From Bombyx mori (Eukaryota > Arthropoda > Insecta > Lepidoptera > Bombycidae): 64,000 nt of DNA. Numbering within the stretch: position 1 is the stretch's first letter; every line of letters starts with the position of its first letter. Under the pieces are notes generated by a model. It saw nothing but the letters and a program-made list of their open reading frames with translations. It did not search any database and was not told the DNA's origin. The translations under genes were made by a program, and so were the position numbers. Shown piece after piece: positions 23,372-34,335 of the stretch. The DNA lies in the NCBI RefSeq assembly GCF_030269925.1, contig NC_085119.1:13489001-13553000 (forward strand). The letters are read 5' to 3'.

Positions 23372-24151
23372 GTTCATTCTTAATTATTTTATTAGATTTA
23401 GTATCTATTCTTTCATAAGTTCCCAAATTGAATTTGACCGAAGTGAACATCTCAATTAATTAACACAATATGGCCTGACACAGTGCGGTAACTGAGAGAC
23501 AGAATTCTCTTTGGCCGCGTTGCTATCTATACGAACAATTCGTGGGTATCCGTGAATAACCGAATGTTTACAAGACTCCTTATCTTGCCAGCCAGTGCGG
23601 TCCGAATAACAATTTAGTACACGGCACTATGACCTTACTTTGCATGCAAATATTGTTACCCCGTACGTACAAGGAAATGTACGTTGTTTTTGGTTTTACG
23701 CTTATTTCGATATAAGCCTGACCTTTTTATTACTTCTTATCCCGCTGCGGTTAGCCAGTAAAGGCTAGTGAAGCTTTGTGCTTTAGTATTCTAGCTGTGC
23801 TTATAGTTTCAGACCAATCCATTTGTAGCTTTCGCGTTTCAGTAGTTGGACCAATGTGGATATTCGCAGAATTCAACAGATTTGTTTTAAGCTTCATATT
23901 CGGTACAGCTTTGTGGTGGTCATTAGATTTGTATTATGAAAGATTATAATTATGTACTGATCATATCGCTCTATATTAGTGAAGATGTTAAAGCGTAATC
24001 TTTCTTTAGTTATGTTATACCGACTTTTTATGCTGTATTTACTAAGCTCATTATTGTAGTGATTTAGAAGTTTTTAATTAAGAAAAAGGCACCGCTGCTT
24101 AAGTTATTAAGTCGGCTGTTGTTTACATACAAATAGTAATTATAAAAAAAT
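23372..24151. other. Unassigned DNA
   Basis: No supported feature. Confidence 0.4.
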
Positions 24152-24366
24152 TCTTTTTTTTTTACCAATTCTAGTGACCTCGAGGGGTCATTCTAGGTTC
24201 ACCGAACGAGTTAATGAGCTCACGGTACTCTAACCTGGTGACGTTGCTAACAGTAATACCGATAATACTAACTAACCCTAGCAAGGACAGTACCTCGCAG
24301 AATCTACCACCGGATCGGAAACGCCACTCACTGAGAAGATCCGGCGCGAAACTCAGTGGGCTGTAA
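24152..24366 (-). mobile_element. Retroposon family C, truncated copy
   Basis: Minus strand: T-rich tail near 24152, agctcacggtactctaacct, gcagaatctaccaccggatc, ending at cgcgaaactcagtgggctgt. Confidence 0.7.
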
Positions 24367-24745
24367 AAATCGTAGTAGAAATAGTTGTTGACATACAGAT
24401 AGTAACTTACATTACTATCCGTACGTATAATATATTACCAGCCATCTATAAGGCGCTGTAAAAAACTTAGTGTTGCATCAAAACAACTCGAATTTATTAA
24501 AGTACCTAAAAGTTTTTCCTTGAAGACATTTAAATAGACCACAGCTTGCGAAGTTTTCTTGATACTTAAATACTTAAAAGCTAAAATAAAAGACCGACAG
24601 AGTGGCTAAAATATTCTGCGAATGTGCATATTGTTTATTCTATGTCTATTATAATCACCAAAGGCAGATGAGCTATGGATGATCTATTCATCATCGTCAA
24701 GCCACCGGCTAAGAACTTCCCAAAATTAATCTCAAAAAGGACTTT

Positions 24746-25010
24746 TTACTGGTGGCAGATTGTCTTGTGGCCCTACATGGGTAGGTACCACTGTTCTGCC
24801 TATTTTTACTGTGAAGCAGTACCGCGTATCAGTTTGAAGGGTGCGGCGACCTTTTGTACCTACATACTATAACTAGAGATTCAAATTTCATGTTTCAAAA
24901 TGGGTGGCGGCATTTACCTTGTTGATGTCTAGTCGGTAACCACTTAACTCCAGATGGCCCTTGAGCTCGTCCGCTTATGTAAGAGTAGCAAGTAAGCAAG
25001 AAAAAAAATA
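24746..25010 (+). mobile_element. SINE family A, short form, diverged
   Basis: Starts ttactggtggcagattgtct and ends aagtaagcaagaaaaaaaa. Many substitutions and small indels; an older copy. Confidence 0.7.
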
Positions 25011-25608
25011 GGAATTTGCGGTCAGAAAGCTCTAAAGGTAACGGAGAGTTTATGTTACACGTCGAACCATGATCGGCAGGAATGAGCAGTGGCTTTGAGT
25101 AGTAAGTAGGAACACTTATTCATTGTCGGTTGGTGGTTACATTCTGATTACGAGGACATTTTAAACAATGAAAAATCAAAAATATAAATTTATTTAGATT
25201 TATTTAAAATACATTGCGTGTTTTAATTGTATAACATATTAATCGTAAATTTAATGACCGAAATTTAATAAAAAATAATTTAATTGATATTGTTAATGTT
25301 GATACACAAAAAAACTATAATAAAATAAGAATATTATGAAAACTTTCAGATATACGTCTACGTAAACAATTTTCGAATTTCCGTCGACTGAATAACGTAA
25401 GAACTTGAAGTTGTAGCATAAACCATTTATTAGTTATTCAGCGAATACCGACGCACACAGTTTTACGAGTTTCGGTTTTGATTGTGAAGGATAATGAATA
25501 CTTATTGATCGTAGTTTTGAATTAGTAGCTACCGTAGTAAATATTGATGTTACAAAAATATTGAACGGGTTTCAACCCCGATTTATTTTTTATTGCTCAC
25601 GATTTTCT
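25011..25608. other. Unassigned AT-rich DNA
   Basis: No supported feature. Confidence 0.4.
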
Positions 25609-25762
25609 CTTTTATTTATTTTTATTTATTGCTCTAGTGGGTGGACGAGCTCACGGCCCACCTGGTGTTAAGTGGTTACTGGAGCCCATAGACATCTACG
25701 AGGTAAATGCGCCACCCACCTTGAGATATGAGTTCTAAGGTCTCAAGTGTAGTTACAACGGC
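25609..25762 (-). mobile_element. SINE family A, 3' part
   Basis: T-rich start, tattgctctagtgggtggac through ctcaagtgtagttacaacgg; truncated there. Confidence 0.8.
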
Positions 25763-25846
25763 ATTTAATAAGTTCTAGGTATTTCGGTGCTGTTATAAGA
25801 GCCATGATCACGAGTAGACTGAAGATTGCGTGGTAGGCTGTTAGGA

Positions 25847-26042
25847 GCCCACTGAGTTTCTCGCAGGATCTTCTCAGTGGGTCGCGTTTGCGATCCGGTG
25901 GTAGATTCTGCGAAGCACTGCTCTTGCTAGGGCCAGTCTTAGCAACACCCCGGTTTGAGCCCCGTGATCTCACCTACATGCTAGAGTAAAGCTGAAATAG
26001 CCTCTCAAGGCCATCAGCATATGTAGAAAAGAAGAAGAAAAA
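25847..26042 (+). mobile_element. Retroposon family C, 3' half with A/G-rich tail
   Basis: gcccactgagtttctcgcag to aaggccatcagcatatgtag, then an aaaagaagaagaaaaaa tail. The minus-strand open stretch 25743-25973 is a shadow. Confidence 0.8.
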
Positions 26043-26170
26043 ACGTTAATGCCGCCATCCGCCCTGAGACGTTCTAAGTCTCAGTGTTATATCACAACGG
26101 CTGCTCTACCTAACCGAAATACATTACTGTTTCACGCCAGAAATGGACATGACGGTGGTACCTTCCAATA
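26043..26170 (-). mobile_element. SINE family A, diverged internal fragment
   Basis: Starts gttaatgccgccatccgccc and continues to acgacggtgg-like sequence (gacatgacggtggtacctt). It repeats part of the 25609 copy, so it is a separate insertion. Confidence 0.6.
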
Positions 26171-26186
26171 TACAAACTAGTAATTA

Positions 26187-26459
26187 ACGGCCGTCTGGTG
26201 GTAAGTAACATGGTCACTACACAAGGGGGTCGCGGGTTCGAATCCCACCAAGGGGAGATATTTGTATGATAAATATAAATGTCTTTTCCAGGGTTATGGA
26301 TGTATATTAAGATATTAAATATAAAATAGTATGTGTATAATAAAAATCTTACATTTATATCCGTTATCTGGTACCTGTAACACAAGTTATTTACGAACTT
26401 ATCACGGGACCAGTTAACGTGGCGTGATTTTTAGTAAATATTTATTATTATTATTATTT
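26187..26459 (+). mobile_element. tRNA-derived SINE family S, complete
   Basis: A tRNA-like head (acggccgtctggtggtaagt ... gggttcgaatcccaccaagg, with a clear B-box) is followed by a body ending acgtggcgtgatttttagta and a (TTA)n tail. Four bases near the A-box (tgta) are missing compared with the copy at 26719-26971, which probably weakens its internal pol III promoter. Similar SINEs are known across moths. Confidence 0.8.
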
Positions 26460-26599
26460 AAATTGTAAATAGCTTCAAAAGTTTATAATAAATCGTAAGT
26501 GTTAATGTTATTATTTAAAGCGATGAACGTAATTTGAATGCTATGTTTGCACTCCATTACATGAATAATCCAATTAAATATGTATATTTATTGTATCAG

Positions 26600-26652
26600 C
26601 ACATCATTCGATGCCTCCAATGAACACTACGCTAACTCCAAATTCGTAGATT
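26600..26652 (+). repeat. Left arm of an inverted repeat around the second SINE S
   Basis: attcgatgcctccaatgaac, actacgctaactc: about 40 bp that recurs inverted at about 27080-27128. The family is unidentified; the right arm lies next to a CTAG end (26990), so both may be pieces of a Helitron-like repeat. Confidence 0.55.
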
Positions 26653-26718
26653 TACAGGAGGAGCGTTTAAACGAAAAAGGTTAATAAAATCTTTATTATT
26701 GCAGATATGTTTATTTTA

Positions 26719-26971
26719 CTAAATATTTACTAACAATCACGCCACGTTAACTGGTCCCGTGGTAAGTTCGTAAAGAACTTGTGTTACAGGTACCAGATAA
26801 CGGAAATAAATGTAATATTTTTATTATACACATACATATATTTAATATACATCCATAACCCTGAAAAAGACATTTATATTTATCATACAAATATCTTCCC
26901 TTGGCGGGATTCGAACCCGCGACCCCCTTGTGTAGTGACCATGTCACTTACCACTACACCAGACGGCCGTT
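26719..26971 (-). mobile_element. tRNA-derived SINE family S, complete
   Basis: Minus-strand copy with an intact head: on that strand acggccgtctggtgtagtgg, gggttcgaatcccgccaag. A- and B-boxes are both recognisable. It faces the 26187-26459 copy, forming an inverted pair about 260 bp apart. Confidence 0.85.
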
Positions 26972-26989
26972 TATGGTTTTTTTGTGTAA

Positions 26990-27130
26990 CTAGCTGATTT
27001 ACTCTTGCTTCGAACCCCATCAATAATGATTAATTGTAATACTTTTAAAATAGTGAAGCGATTAGCGTGAAAAACGAAAATTTCAAAATTTTGAGTTAGA
27101 GTAGTGTTCATTGGAGGCATCGAATATGTG
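26990..27130 (-). repeat. Helitron-like 3' fragment carrying the right inverted arm
   Basis: Begins ctagctgatttactcttgct, like the CTAG-ended repeats E and F read from the minus strand, and contains gttcattggaggcatcgaat, the inverse of the arm at 26600. The far end is not defined. Confidence 0.4.
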
Positions 27131-27544
27131 CAATACGTAATCAATATTCTGCATGATAACGCCAACCTTATCTGTAATTGTCGATGGTTATTAAATCAAC
27201 GTCAAAGTATTAATTAGAGTAAAAATGATGTGTTCTTTTTTAAATAAAAAACGGAACATTTCTCGAGAATACTCCGAAGTCAGTGACGTCATGCGAGCAC
27301 ATAACGCCCCCTCGACATCCACATTGACCCTGATTCTAGAACCGCTTCACTCTTGAGATGGGATTTCACATTTGAAATAATACCGTAAAACTTTTTGTTC
27401 TTATTAATAGGCATATTTGGTATTTCTTCAGTTTATGTTTACGCTGGCTTTTGTGTCTCTAATCTTAATAACAACACTTCGGAGCTATCAACAGTGAACC
27501 TTCATGAACACAATGCTTAAAAATTGACGACACATATATAACTA
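27131..27544. other. Unassigned DNA
   Basis: No supported feature up to the mariner target site TA at 27543-27544. Confidence 0.4.
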
Positions 27545-28843
27545 GTCAGGTCATAAGTATTGTCACACAGTAAAAACTTTTCTTTTAGAATGCTGGCCAC
27601 AAAAAAGTTTATTGAATTCGAATTTCGAATTGTTCATGAAAATAAAAATGTATACTTTTAGAATTTTACTCATTTTTAAATATGGAGTGGACGCTTAAAG
27701 AAGACCGTGTTGCAGTTATTGCGTTACATCGTTGCGGTTACGCGCCAATTCAAATTTTTAACATACTGAAAAATTTGAATATAACCAAAAGATTCGTTTA
27801 TCGTACCATCAAACGATACAATGAAGACTCTAGTGTAGATGACAGATCAAGAAGTGGTCGCCCTCGGTCTGTTAGGACTCCAGCAGTGATAAAAGCTGTG
27901 AAGGCGCGAATTCAAAGAAATCCCAAACGTAAGCAGAAACTGTTGGCCCTTCAGATGGGGTTAAGCAGAACCACGGTGAAAAGGGTGTTAAATGAAGACT
28001 TAGGGCTTCGGGCATATCGAAGAAAAACAGGACATCGTTTGAATGCTCGTCTAATGGACCTGAGACTGAAGAGATGCCGCGCTTTGTTGAAGCGGTACGC
28101 GGGAAAAAAATATCGGGAAATTCTTTTTTCGGATGAAAAAATTTTTACCGTAGAAGAGAGCTACAACAAACAAAATGATAAGGTGTACGCACACAGTAGT
28201 GAAGAAGCGAGCAACCGTATTCCGCGTGTCCAACGAGGTCATTTTCCATCCTCGCTCATGGTATGGTTGGGAGTTTCTTATTGGGGCTTAACAGAGGTAC
28301 ATTTTTGTGAGAAAGGTGTAAAAACGAATGCAGTTGTGTATCAAAATACAGTCCTGACGAACCTTGCGGAACCTGTTTCTCATACCATGTTCAATAACAG
28401 GCACTGGGTATTCCAACAAGATTCGGCGCCAGCTCATAGAGCGAAGAGCACACAAGACTGGCTGGCGGCGCGTGAAATCGACTTCATCCGGCACGAAGAC
28501 TGGCCCTCCTCCAGTCCAGATTTGAATCCGTTAGATTACAAGATATGGCAACACTTGGAGGAAAAGGCGTGCTCAAAGCCTCATCCCAATTTGGAGTCAC
28601 TCAAGACATCCTTGATTAAGGCAGCCGCCGATATTGACATGGACCTCGTTCGTGCTGCGATAGACGACTGGCCGCGCAGATTGAAGGCCTGTATTCAAAA
28701 TCACGGAGGTCATTTTGAATAAACTTTAGTGTCATAAGAATCTATGTTTTGTTAAGTTCATTTTGGTATATGAATGGTTACATAATGAATAAACTTGTTT
28801 CAATTATTTTACATTAAACATGTGACAGAATTTATGACCTGAC
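27545..28843 (+). mobile_element. Complete mariner element (DD37D, maT-type)
   Basis: A 1299-bp element flanked by TA on both sides (27543-27544, 28844-28845). Its inverted ends read gtcaggtcataagtattgtc on the left and gtcaggtcataaattctgtc on the right (inward); about 19 of the first 23 positions agree. It encloses one intact transposase frame. Both ends, target duplication and gene are present, so this is the one element here that could in principle still move or supply transposase. Confidence 0.93.
27682..28722 (+). CDS. Mariner transposase, DD37D, intact
   Basis: A 346-residue transposase that would bind the element ends and catalyse cut-and-paste at TA. An N-terminal helix-turn-helix region (residues 1-50, with VIALHRCGYAPIQIFNILKN) precedes a GRPR linker motif (59-62) and a second DNA-binding half (65-115). 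The catalytic RNase H-like domain has Asp151 (FSDEKIF), Asp247 (FQQDSAPAH) and Asp285 (DLNPLDY), with 37 residues between the last two: the DD37D signature of the maT/Bmmar1 branch. The length is normal for the family and no stop or frameshift is seen. The start is the ATG at 27682, about 140 bp inside the left end. Intact catalytic residues suggest a young copy; activity cannot be judged from sequence alone. Confidence 0.93.
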   Translation: MEWTLKEDRVAVIALHRCGYAPIQIFNILKNLNITKRFVYRTIKRYNEDSSVDDRSRSGRPRSVRTPAVIKAVKARIQRNPKRKQKLLALQMGLSRTTVKRVLNEDLGLRAYRRKTGHRLNARLMDLRLKRCRALLKRYAGKKYREILFSDEKIFTVEESYNKQNDKVYAHSSEEASNRIPRVQRGHFPSSLMVWLGVSYWGLTEVHFCEKGVKTNAVVYQNTVLTNLAEPVSHTMFNNRHWVFQQDSAPAHRAKSTQDWLAAREIDFIRHEDWPSSSPDLNPLDYKIWQHLEEKACSKPHPNLESLKTSLIKAAADIDMDLVRAAIDDWPRRLKACIQNHGGHFE

Positions 28844-28998
28844 TAGGTATATAGAAAGGTTCGACACATATATATAGGAATATAAGTACGTTCTACCAAG
28901 CTCAATCTTTAAAGTTACTTTGATTATTATGAATGTATTTTTGACATTTCATTCATTGCATTTTGCTCTGACTTTTTGGGTAATTATTATTTTTAATA

Positions 28999-29231
28999 GG
29001 CAGTCAAATAAACGAGCTCATAGCCCACCTGATATTAAGAGCTTACTAAAGTTCATGGACATCACAAACGTGTATGGCGTCACATAACTTCAGACATGAG
29101 TTTCAAATCAATGTTAAATCTAAGCTATCAAGTACAATGAATGTCCTACCCTTCAAACTTCAACGCGTGATTGCCTCGAGGGGCAGAAAGAGGCGGGATC
29201 GCCATACTCAGCTATGCGGGCTCACAACAAT
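28999..29231 (-). mobile_element. Old SINE family A-like fragment
   Basis: Diverged minus-strand copy: acgagctcatagcccacctg, gtcctacccttcaaacttca and gccatactcagctatgcggg follow the family order. Confidence 0.55.
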
Positions 29232-29274
29232 TCGTAAACAAAAATGATCTTAGGACAGAAATATGAAATCATAA

Positions 29275-29638
29275 GTACCAATTTTTCTAATGAAATACGT
29301 ACTTAACAATTGTTCACGATTGACTTCTACGGCGAAGAAATAATAGCGTGTAATAAAAATCAAACCTGCAAAAATTCTAATTTGCGTAATAACTGACGGT
29401 AGGACGTCTTAGCAGTCCGCACGGGTAGATACTACCACCCCGCCTATTTCTGCCGTGAAACTCTAATGCGTTTCGGTTTGAAGCTTGGGGCAGCCGTTGT
29501 ACTATTAAAACTGAGACTTTAAAACTCATGTCTCGAGTTGGGTGGCGGCATTTACGTTGTAGATGTCTATGGACTCGAGTTACCACTTAACACCAGGTGG
29601 GCCGTGAGCTCGTCCACCCATCTTAGCAATAAAAATAA
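29275..29638 (+). mobile_element. SINE family A, long form lacking only the tRNA head
   Basis: Starts in the body (accaatttttctaatgaaat, acgtacttaacaattgttc), passes the short-form boundary (aactgacggtaggacgtctt) and ends ttagcaataaaaataaa. It shows that body and short form belong to one element. Confidence 0.8.
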
Positions 29639-30422
29639 AAAAACACTTATGACCCTCAGATCTCCCGATCAAGAGTAGCTTACGATGGAACTTTTTGACT
29701 AGTGTAAATACTTAAAACTTACCCTTTAGAATTGAAGTGTCTTAATCCTAAATTCTTGTTTTTTAATGTAAACAATGTATTATGTAAAAAAAAATTCAGT
29801 TCTTATTTTAACACTTTAAGCCTTAAAGCCCATACTTTAAAGTTTAAGGTATGAGCTTGATTTAAAAGAGACGGAAAGTGTAATTCGTTCTTTTGTAATT
29901 TAACTTATTCATGTTTTATTTTAAAAGAGTAATTTTATAAACCGATAGAATAGATACATTATAAATCGTTGAAAGTATAAAACTCATTTTTAAAAAATTT
30001 TAGTTAAGCAACTTCAATTCCAAAGGTAATATGTACTAAATAGTAAATACCTTAGTTCGAATTTCGTCGTTGGAATGGGGTCGCGTGGGTAGACAGAGAA
30101 CACTTGATTCCAGCTCTGTCTTATTGGAGATCTGAACGATTAACTTGTCTACTCATATATCGAGTTTCACTTGAAAATGTCGAGAAGCAATAGTCTTAGA
30201 AAATAAAAATTTGTAGTCGATTTAATTACTTTTCTTAAGTTGATAGTGAAGTCCGGCAAAAATGTAAGTCTTAATTTCTTTCAGGGCCAATAAATTACAT
30301 AAAAAAAAGCAATATAAATACGTTTAAATAAAACTAAATTACGATTATTACATGAATTTCAAAAGCATTGACTCTTTTTTAATATCTAAGTAGCGCAAAA
30401 TTGTAATCGTTTTATAGATGAA
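29639..30422. other. Unassigned AT-rich DNA
   Basis: No supported feature. A short inverted repeat (tttaagccttaaagccca / tactttaaagtttaaggta) lies near 29815-29850. Confidence 0.35.
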
Positions 30423-30674
30423 CTAGCTGTACCCGTCCGCTTCGCTGGCCATAAAATTAACATTATTATTTCTCACCCCCACAAAGATTCTCATCATTAA
30501 CGCCCCCGCAACTGGTGTAGGGAGTCCAACACTCACATAAATATTAGCCTATCTATTAAATACATGTATTTTCTACATGGATACCAAGTTTCAAGTCAAT
30601 CTGATGCATGGTTCAGTAGTTAGTTATAACGGAACATCCCTAAAAACCACTGTAAATTTATATTTTAGTATAGA
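30423..30674 (-). mobile_element. Helitron-like family F
   Basis: Minus-strand element: 3' end gcgaagcggacgggtacagctag at 30423, 5' end TCTATACTAAAATATAAATT at 30674. TC...CTAG ends fit a non-autonomous Helitron. It is the only copy in the window, about 252 bp. Confidence 0.55.
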
Positions 30675-31052
30675 TGAACAAGAAACCGTTTCAACTGTAC
30701 TTGCTACACATCTCCTATTTTTTGGCAAAAAAATATATCATATTTAGGGTTCCGCAATAATACGTTTGTTTATTACGGAAATAAAGCTTAAATAAGACGG
30801 ATAGTGATGGCCGGAATTATTTAACAAACGCGTCGTCTGAATACATGTTGTTTTACTCGATTTGTTGTTCGTAACACGAATGGTAACTGAGGTAACAAGT
30901 AAACAAAATACAGAATGATGATGAAGTTAAAGAAGGTACATAAAAATGTAAGATTATAATTACACAAAATGTAGTATAAATACAAAATGTGATATAAATG
31001 TAGTAAATACGAATTATTATAGTATAGAAAGAGATGCCTTCGCGAGATTGTG

Positions 31053-31080
31053 TAGAGAGAGAGAGAGAGAGAGAGAGATG
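31053..31080. repeat. (GA)n microsatellite
   Basis: About 13 GA units directly upstream of a SINE copy. Confidence 0.9.
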
Positions 31081-31084
31081 ATAC

Positions 31085-31334
31085 TTATCTACTTAGGACG
31101 TCTTGTGAGTCCGCGCGGGTAGGTACCACCACCCTGCCTATTTCTGCGGTGAAGCAGTAATGCCTTTCGGTTTTTAGGGTGGGGCAGCCGTTCGATTGAA
31201 AAAACAGAGACCTTAGAACTCATATCTCAAGGTTAGTGACGGCATTTACGTTGTAGATTACTATGAGCTCCAGTAAACACTTACCACTAGGTGGGTCGCG
31301 AGCTCGTCCACCCATCAAAAGCAATTAAAAAAAA
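31085..31334 (+). mobile_element. SINE family A, short form
   Basis: From acttaggacgtcttgtgagt to aaaagcaattaaaaaaaa. One internal segment (gttcgattgaaaaaacagag) is altered compared with other copies. Confidence 0.8.
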
Positions 31335-31621
31335 ACTATCCGCACTAACTGTACGCCGTATACATATGAATTATGCAAATTCGGCGGGAATCAATTTACA
31401 CTACACGCCATCTTCAATGCGGAAATCGTTCGTGAGCGCGTGTAGTGACGCATTTATCTGTGTCGGCTGAAAAAGTCCTATCCAATATTCAAAAAAGCAT
31501 CGCCTTTTTGTAATACATCGCTGTGCCATTAGAAACGCCCATATTACGTTGAAACGTCAATTGCTTTCCATTGATCGCTGATATTAATATCGTTTTTTTT
31601 AGCATTATATATTTATTATTA

Positions 31622-32043
31622 CTAGAGGTCCCGCAGTAGTCGAAATTCGACTATAATTAATTAGAATTGTAAGTTTGTACACTATTATGATTGTATTTTA
31701 TACTTCTATAATCACAAATTTCGCCAAGACTACACTATAAAGAATATTAACAAAGACAAACAATATTTAATCTATTCTCAATTTGGCAATAGACGTCAAG
31801 AACAAAAGTTTGACAATAAATAGTAGGTATGCATGTCTGTGTGCGTCAAATACATGGTATGTAGTGTGTGTAATGTTTTCTTTATTGATTAAATGTATCT
31901 TTTATGCATTATTTAAAAAAAATATTAGCATTGTGCACTTCTTCTCTATATTCTCTATAAGTGTGGAAAATTTCATACTCCTTCGTCCGCGCAATTTTCG
32001 TAAAAAGGGATACAAAGTTTTTGCTTCACGTATTAATATATTA
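31622..32043 (-). mobile_element. Helitron-like family G
   Basis: Minus-strand copy with intact 3' end (ctagaggtcccgcagtagtc, with the gtcgaaattcgac hairpin). The 5' end is eroded after cacgtattaatata. The plus-strand open stretches at 31783-32167 are read-through. Confidence 0.72.
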
Positions 32044-32293
32044 TTATATTATATTACAAGAGTTACATTTTAAGAAAATTCTATCAATGGCTTGTCTTGT
32101 AAGAAAACTTACATTCAACGTGATGCCTGTTTCCCTGCTTTTCCATGGGGACTTTCTCTTATGTTAAGGATGCCGCAAACACATACGAAACGGGAACATG
32201 TACCTCCAGACCCCGAATACCAAATATACAATAGTAGGCAGAGTTACTCAACATATGTAATATAGAAACTAGAAATATGTAAGTAAATAATAA

Positions 32294-32400
32294 TATTTAT
32301 TTATTACACTTCGTATAAAATTTATAATCGCAGACTTATTGCCTAAGGCATTCTCTGCCAGTCAACCAAGGGTAGTGCAGACTAATTATATATCAATAAA
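32294..32400 (-). repeat. Repeat family H fragment
   Basis: T-rich start, cttattgcctaaggcattct, ctgccagtcaaccaagggta, gtgcagactaatta. Same retroelement tail as at 5426 and 49310. Confidence 0.6.
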
Positions 32401-32420
32401 AATAAAACTAATTATAAAGC

Positions 32421-32820
32421 CGTTATGGACTAAAGGATAACACGCCGAGTGTGTTGGAATGAAGCGATACGAACATGCCAAATCGGTGTTCAAATCTCGT
32501 AGGCAGGCGCCAATTTTTCTAATCTGAATTCCGTTCTTCGTATTTGTACACAAATGACTTCCACGTTAAAGGAATAACATCGTATAATAGAAATTAAACT
32601 CATAAATTTTTTTGGATAATTATCATACCGGTAGTTACTTTACCACCAATGTTCCTCTTTCTGACCCAAAATACTAATGCGTTCGGCTTGAAATGTCTGG
32701 CAGCTGTTCTACTACACAATTAAAACTAAGACTTCATATCTTGAGGTTGCATTCACTTTCTGATATCCTCAGGCTCAAGTGGCCGATAAATATCAGAAGG
32801 TAGTGGGCCCGTTCCATAGA
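32421..32820 (+). mobile_element. SINE family A, full length but old, with tRNA-like head
   Basis: The head has an A-box-like tatggactaaaggataac and B-box-like atcggtgttcaaatctcg. The body (gccaatttttctaat, cttccacgttaaaggaata, acatcgtataatag) and a heavily mutated tail half follow. It spans the whole element, which defines family A as a tRNA-headed SINE of about 400-450 bp. Confidence 0.65.
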
Positions 32821-33347
32821 ATAAAACAAAACAGTCGTATTTATACTCAAGAACAACTTACGTTAGCATTTATTTTAGTGACAACCCTAAATAAGTTCGT
32901 AAATACCAAGACAAAGAGACGGATCAGCTCCATATATCCAGGGACGTAAAGTTTTATGAACGATTTAATTTTATCATCGTTTCTAAAGTATTTTCTATCG
33001 TTTTCTTTACGACTCGCGCCAAGTGCAGTGTGTGTCACGTGTTTTATCGTTTACATCGAAGTTTGAAGGTCTTTGGTGTCATTTGAAAAACAAACATCGG
33101 AACAAGAAGACACATCTCTTCTCGTGGGTGTTTTAAAATGGAACAGTAGTACACTTTGTAGAATAGAATTTTACTGGTGTAAGTGTATGATACCCCGCCC
33201 CGCTTAGCTTACTAGGCACTTTTAGTAATAAGATATATATAAGATTGAGCGTTGTGGTGTAAGAGCAGCTGGGACGAGCGATTAATGCACCATTTTGAGA
33301 AGGCGACACGACATGAGAACCCTCTTGTCGTGGCAGACGGAAATTAC
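32821..33347. other. Unassigned DNA
   Basis: No supported gene; overlapping open stretches here have no recognisable domain. Confidence 0.35.
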
Positions 33348-33696
33348 ATACCCGATCCTGTAGACCGAATGGTAAATAGTCGACGTCGCCCAAAACACGT
33401 CATTACGGATCCTCCCGATCCATTAACGCTTTTAGGTACCATAAGCACCGGTCACCGTCTTTTCCGATCCCGTCGCTGCGACGAAGAGCTCGACGAGCGA
33501 ATTAACCCACAGACACAGCCCACTGAGTTTCTCGCCGGATGTTCTCAGTGGGTCGCGTTTCCGATCCGGTGGTAGATTCTGCGAAGCACTGGGTAGGGCC
33601 AGTGTTAGCAATACTCCGGCTTGAGCCCCGTGTGCTCACCTCATGTTAGGGCGAATCTGAAATAGCCTCTCAAGGCTATCAGCATAGGCAGGTAGC
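33348..33696 (+). mobile_element. Retroposon family C, long copy without poly(A)
   Basis: From cccgatcctgtagaccgaat through the hairpin (cccactgagtttctcgccgg ... tctcagtggg) to ggctatcagcataggcaggt, where it stops without a tail. A few bases after the hairpin are lost (actgggtagggcc). Confidence 0.75.
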
Positions 33697-33999
33697 GATT
33701 AACCAAGGCTGAGGGGCGATACAGAAGCTTCGCAGTCCAAAAAGACTCAAATGTAGTGAAAACATAACACCAATCAATAAAAAAAATGACTGAACTTAAA
33801 AATAGAATATCATATTTTTTTAATTAATTCCATGTAAGTTTTAAATTTACTGCCAGCCATCCGTAAATTACGTTTCATATGGCAGGTATTGTAAAACGGA
33901 ATTTTCATAGGTAAAAACCTACTACATACTACGAGTATATTTCCTATTTCAAAACATCTGTATTGAGTATTGACTCATTAAAACTACTTACACAATGAC

Positions 34000-34335
34000 A
34001 GAATAGCACCGTGTAATAAATGTTTGTTTTTCATGGCAGCAGGGCGTTTTTTGAAGCTGCACGACTAGGTACTACTAGTAAATTTGTATGTTCTATCAAC
34101 TCACCTAGTAATCAGATTTCCACACGAGTAGGTACCACCAGCCTGCCTGTTTCTGCCGTGAAGCAGTAATGCGTTTCGGTTTGAAGGGTGGGGCAGCCGT
34201 TGTAACCATATGACGTGTATATAATCAAAGATTGAGACCTTAGAGCTTATATTTCAAGGTGGGTGACGCATTTACGTTACAAATGTCTATGGGCTCCAGT
34301 AACCACTTAACACCAGGTGGGCTGTGAGCTCGTCT
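34000..34335 (+). mobile_element. SINE family A, body plus short form, tail replaced
   Basis: Body traces (atagcaccgtgtaataaatg) and a diverged 5' segment lead into a well preserved middle (gtaggtaccaccagcctgcc). The copy reads gtgggctgtgagctcgtctc and then breaks into unrelated sequence instead of catctaagcaataaa. Confidence 0.7.

Noticed and set aside
26905..26971. Possible tRNA gene on the minus strand
   Set aside because: The B-box and tRNA-like start belong to a SINE head that continues into a SINE body and (TTA)n tail, and a second copy sits nearby; acceptor-stem pairing is not evident.
27528..28874. 13-bp direct repeat cgacacatatata on both sides of the intact mariner
   Set aside because: The copies lie at different distances from the element (4 and 18 bases outside) and are low complexity; the true target duplication is TA. 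Probably chance.
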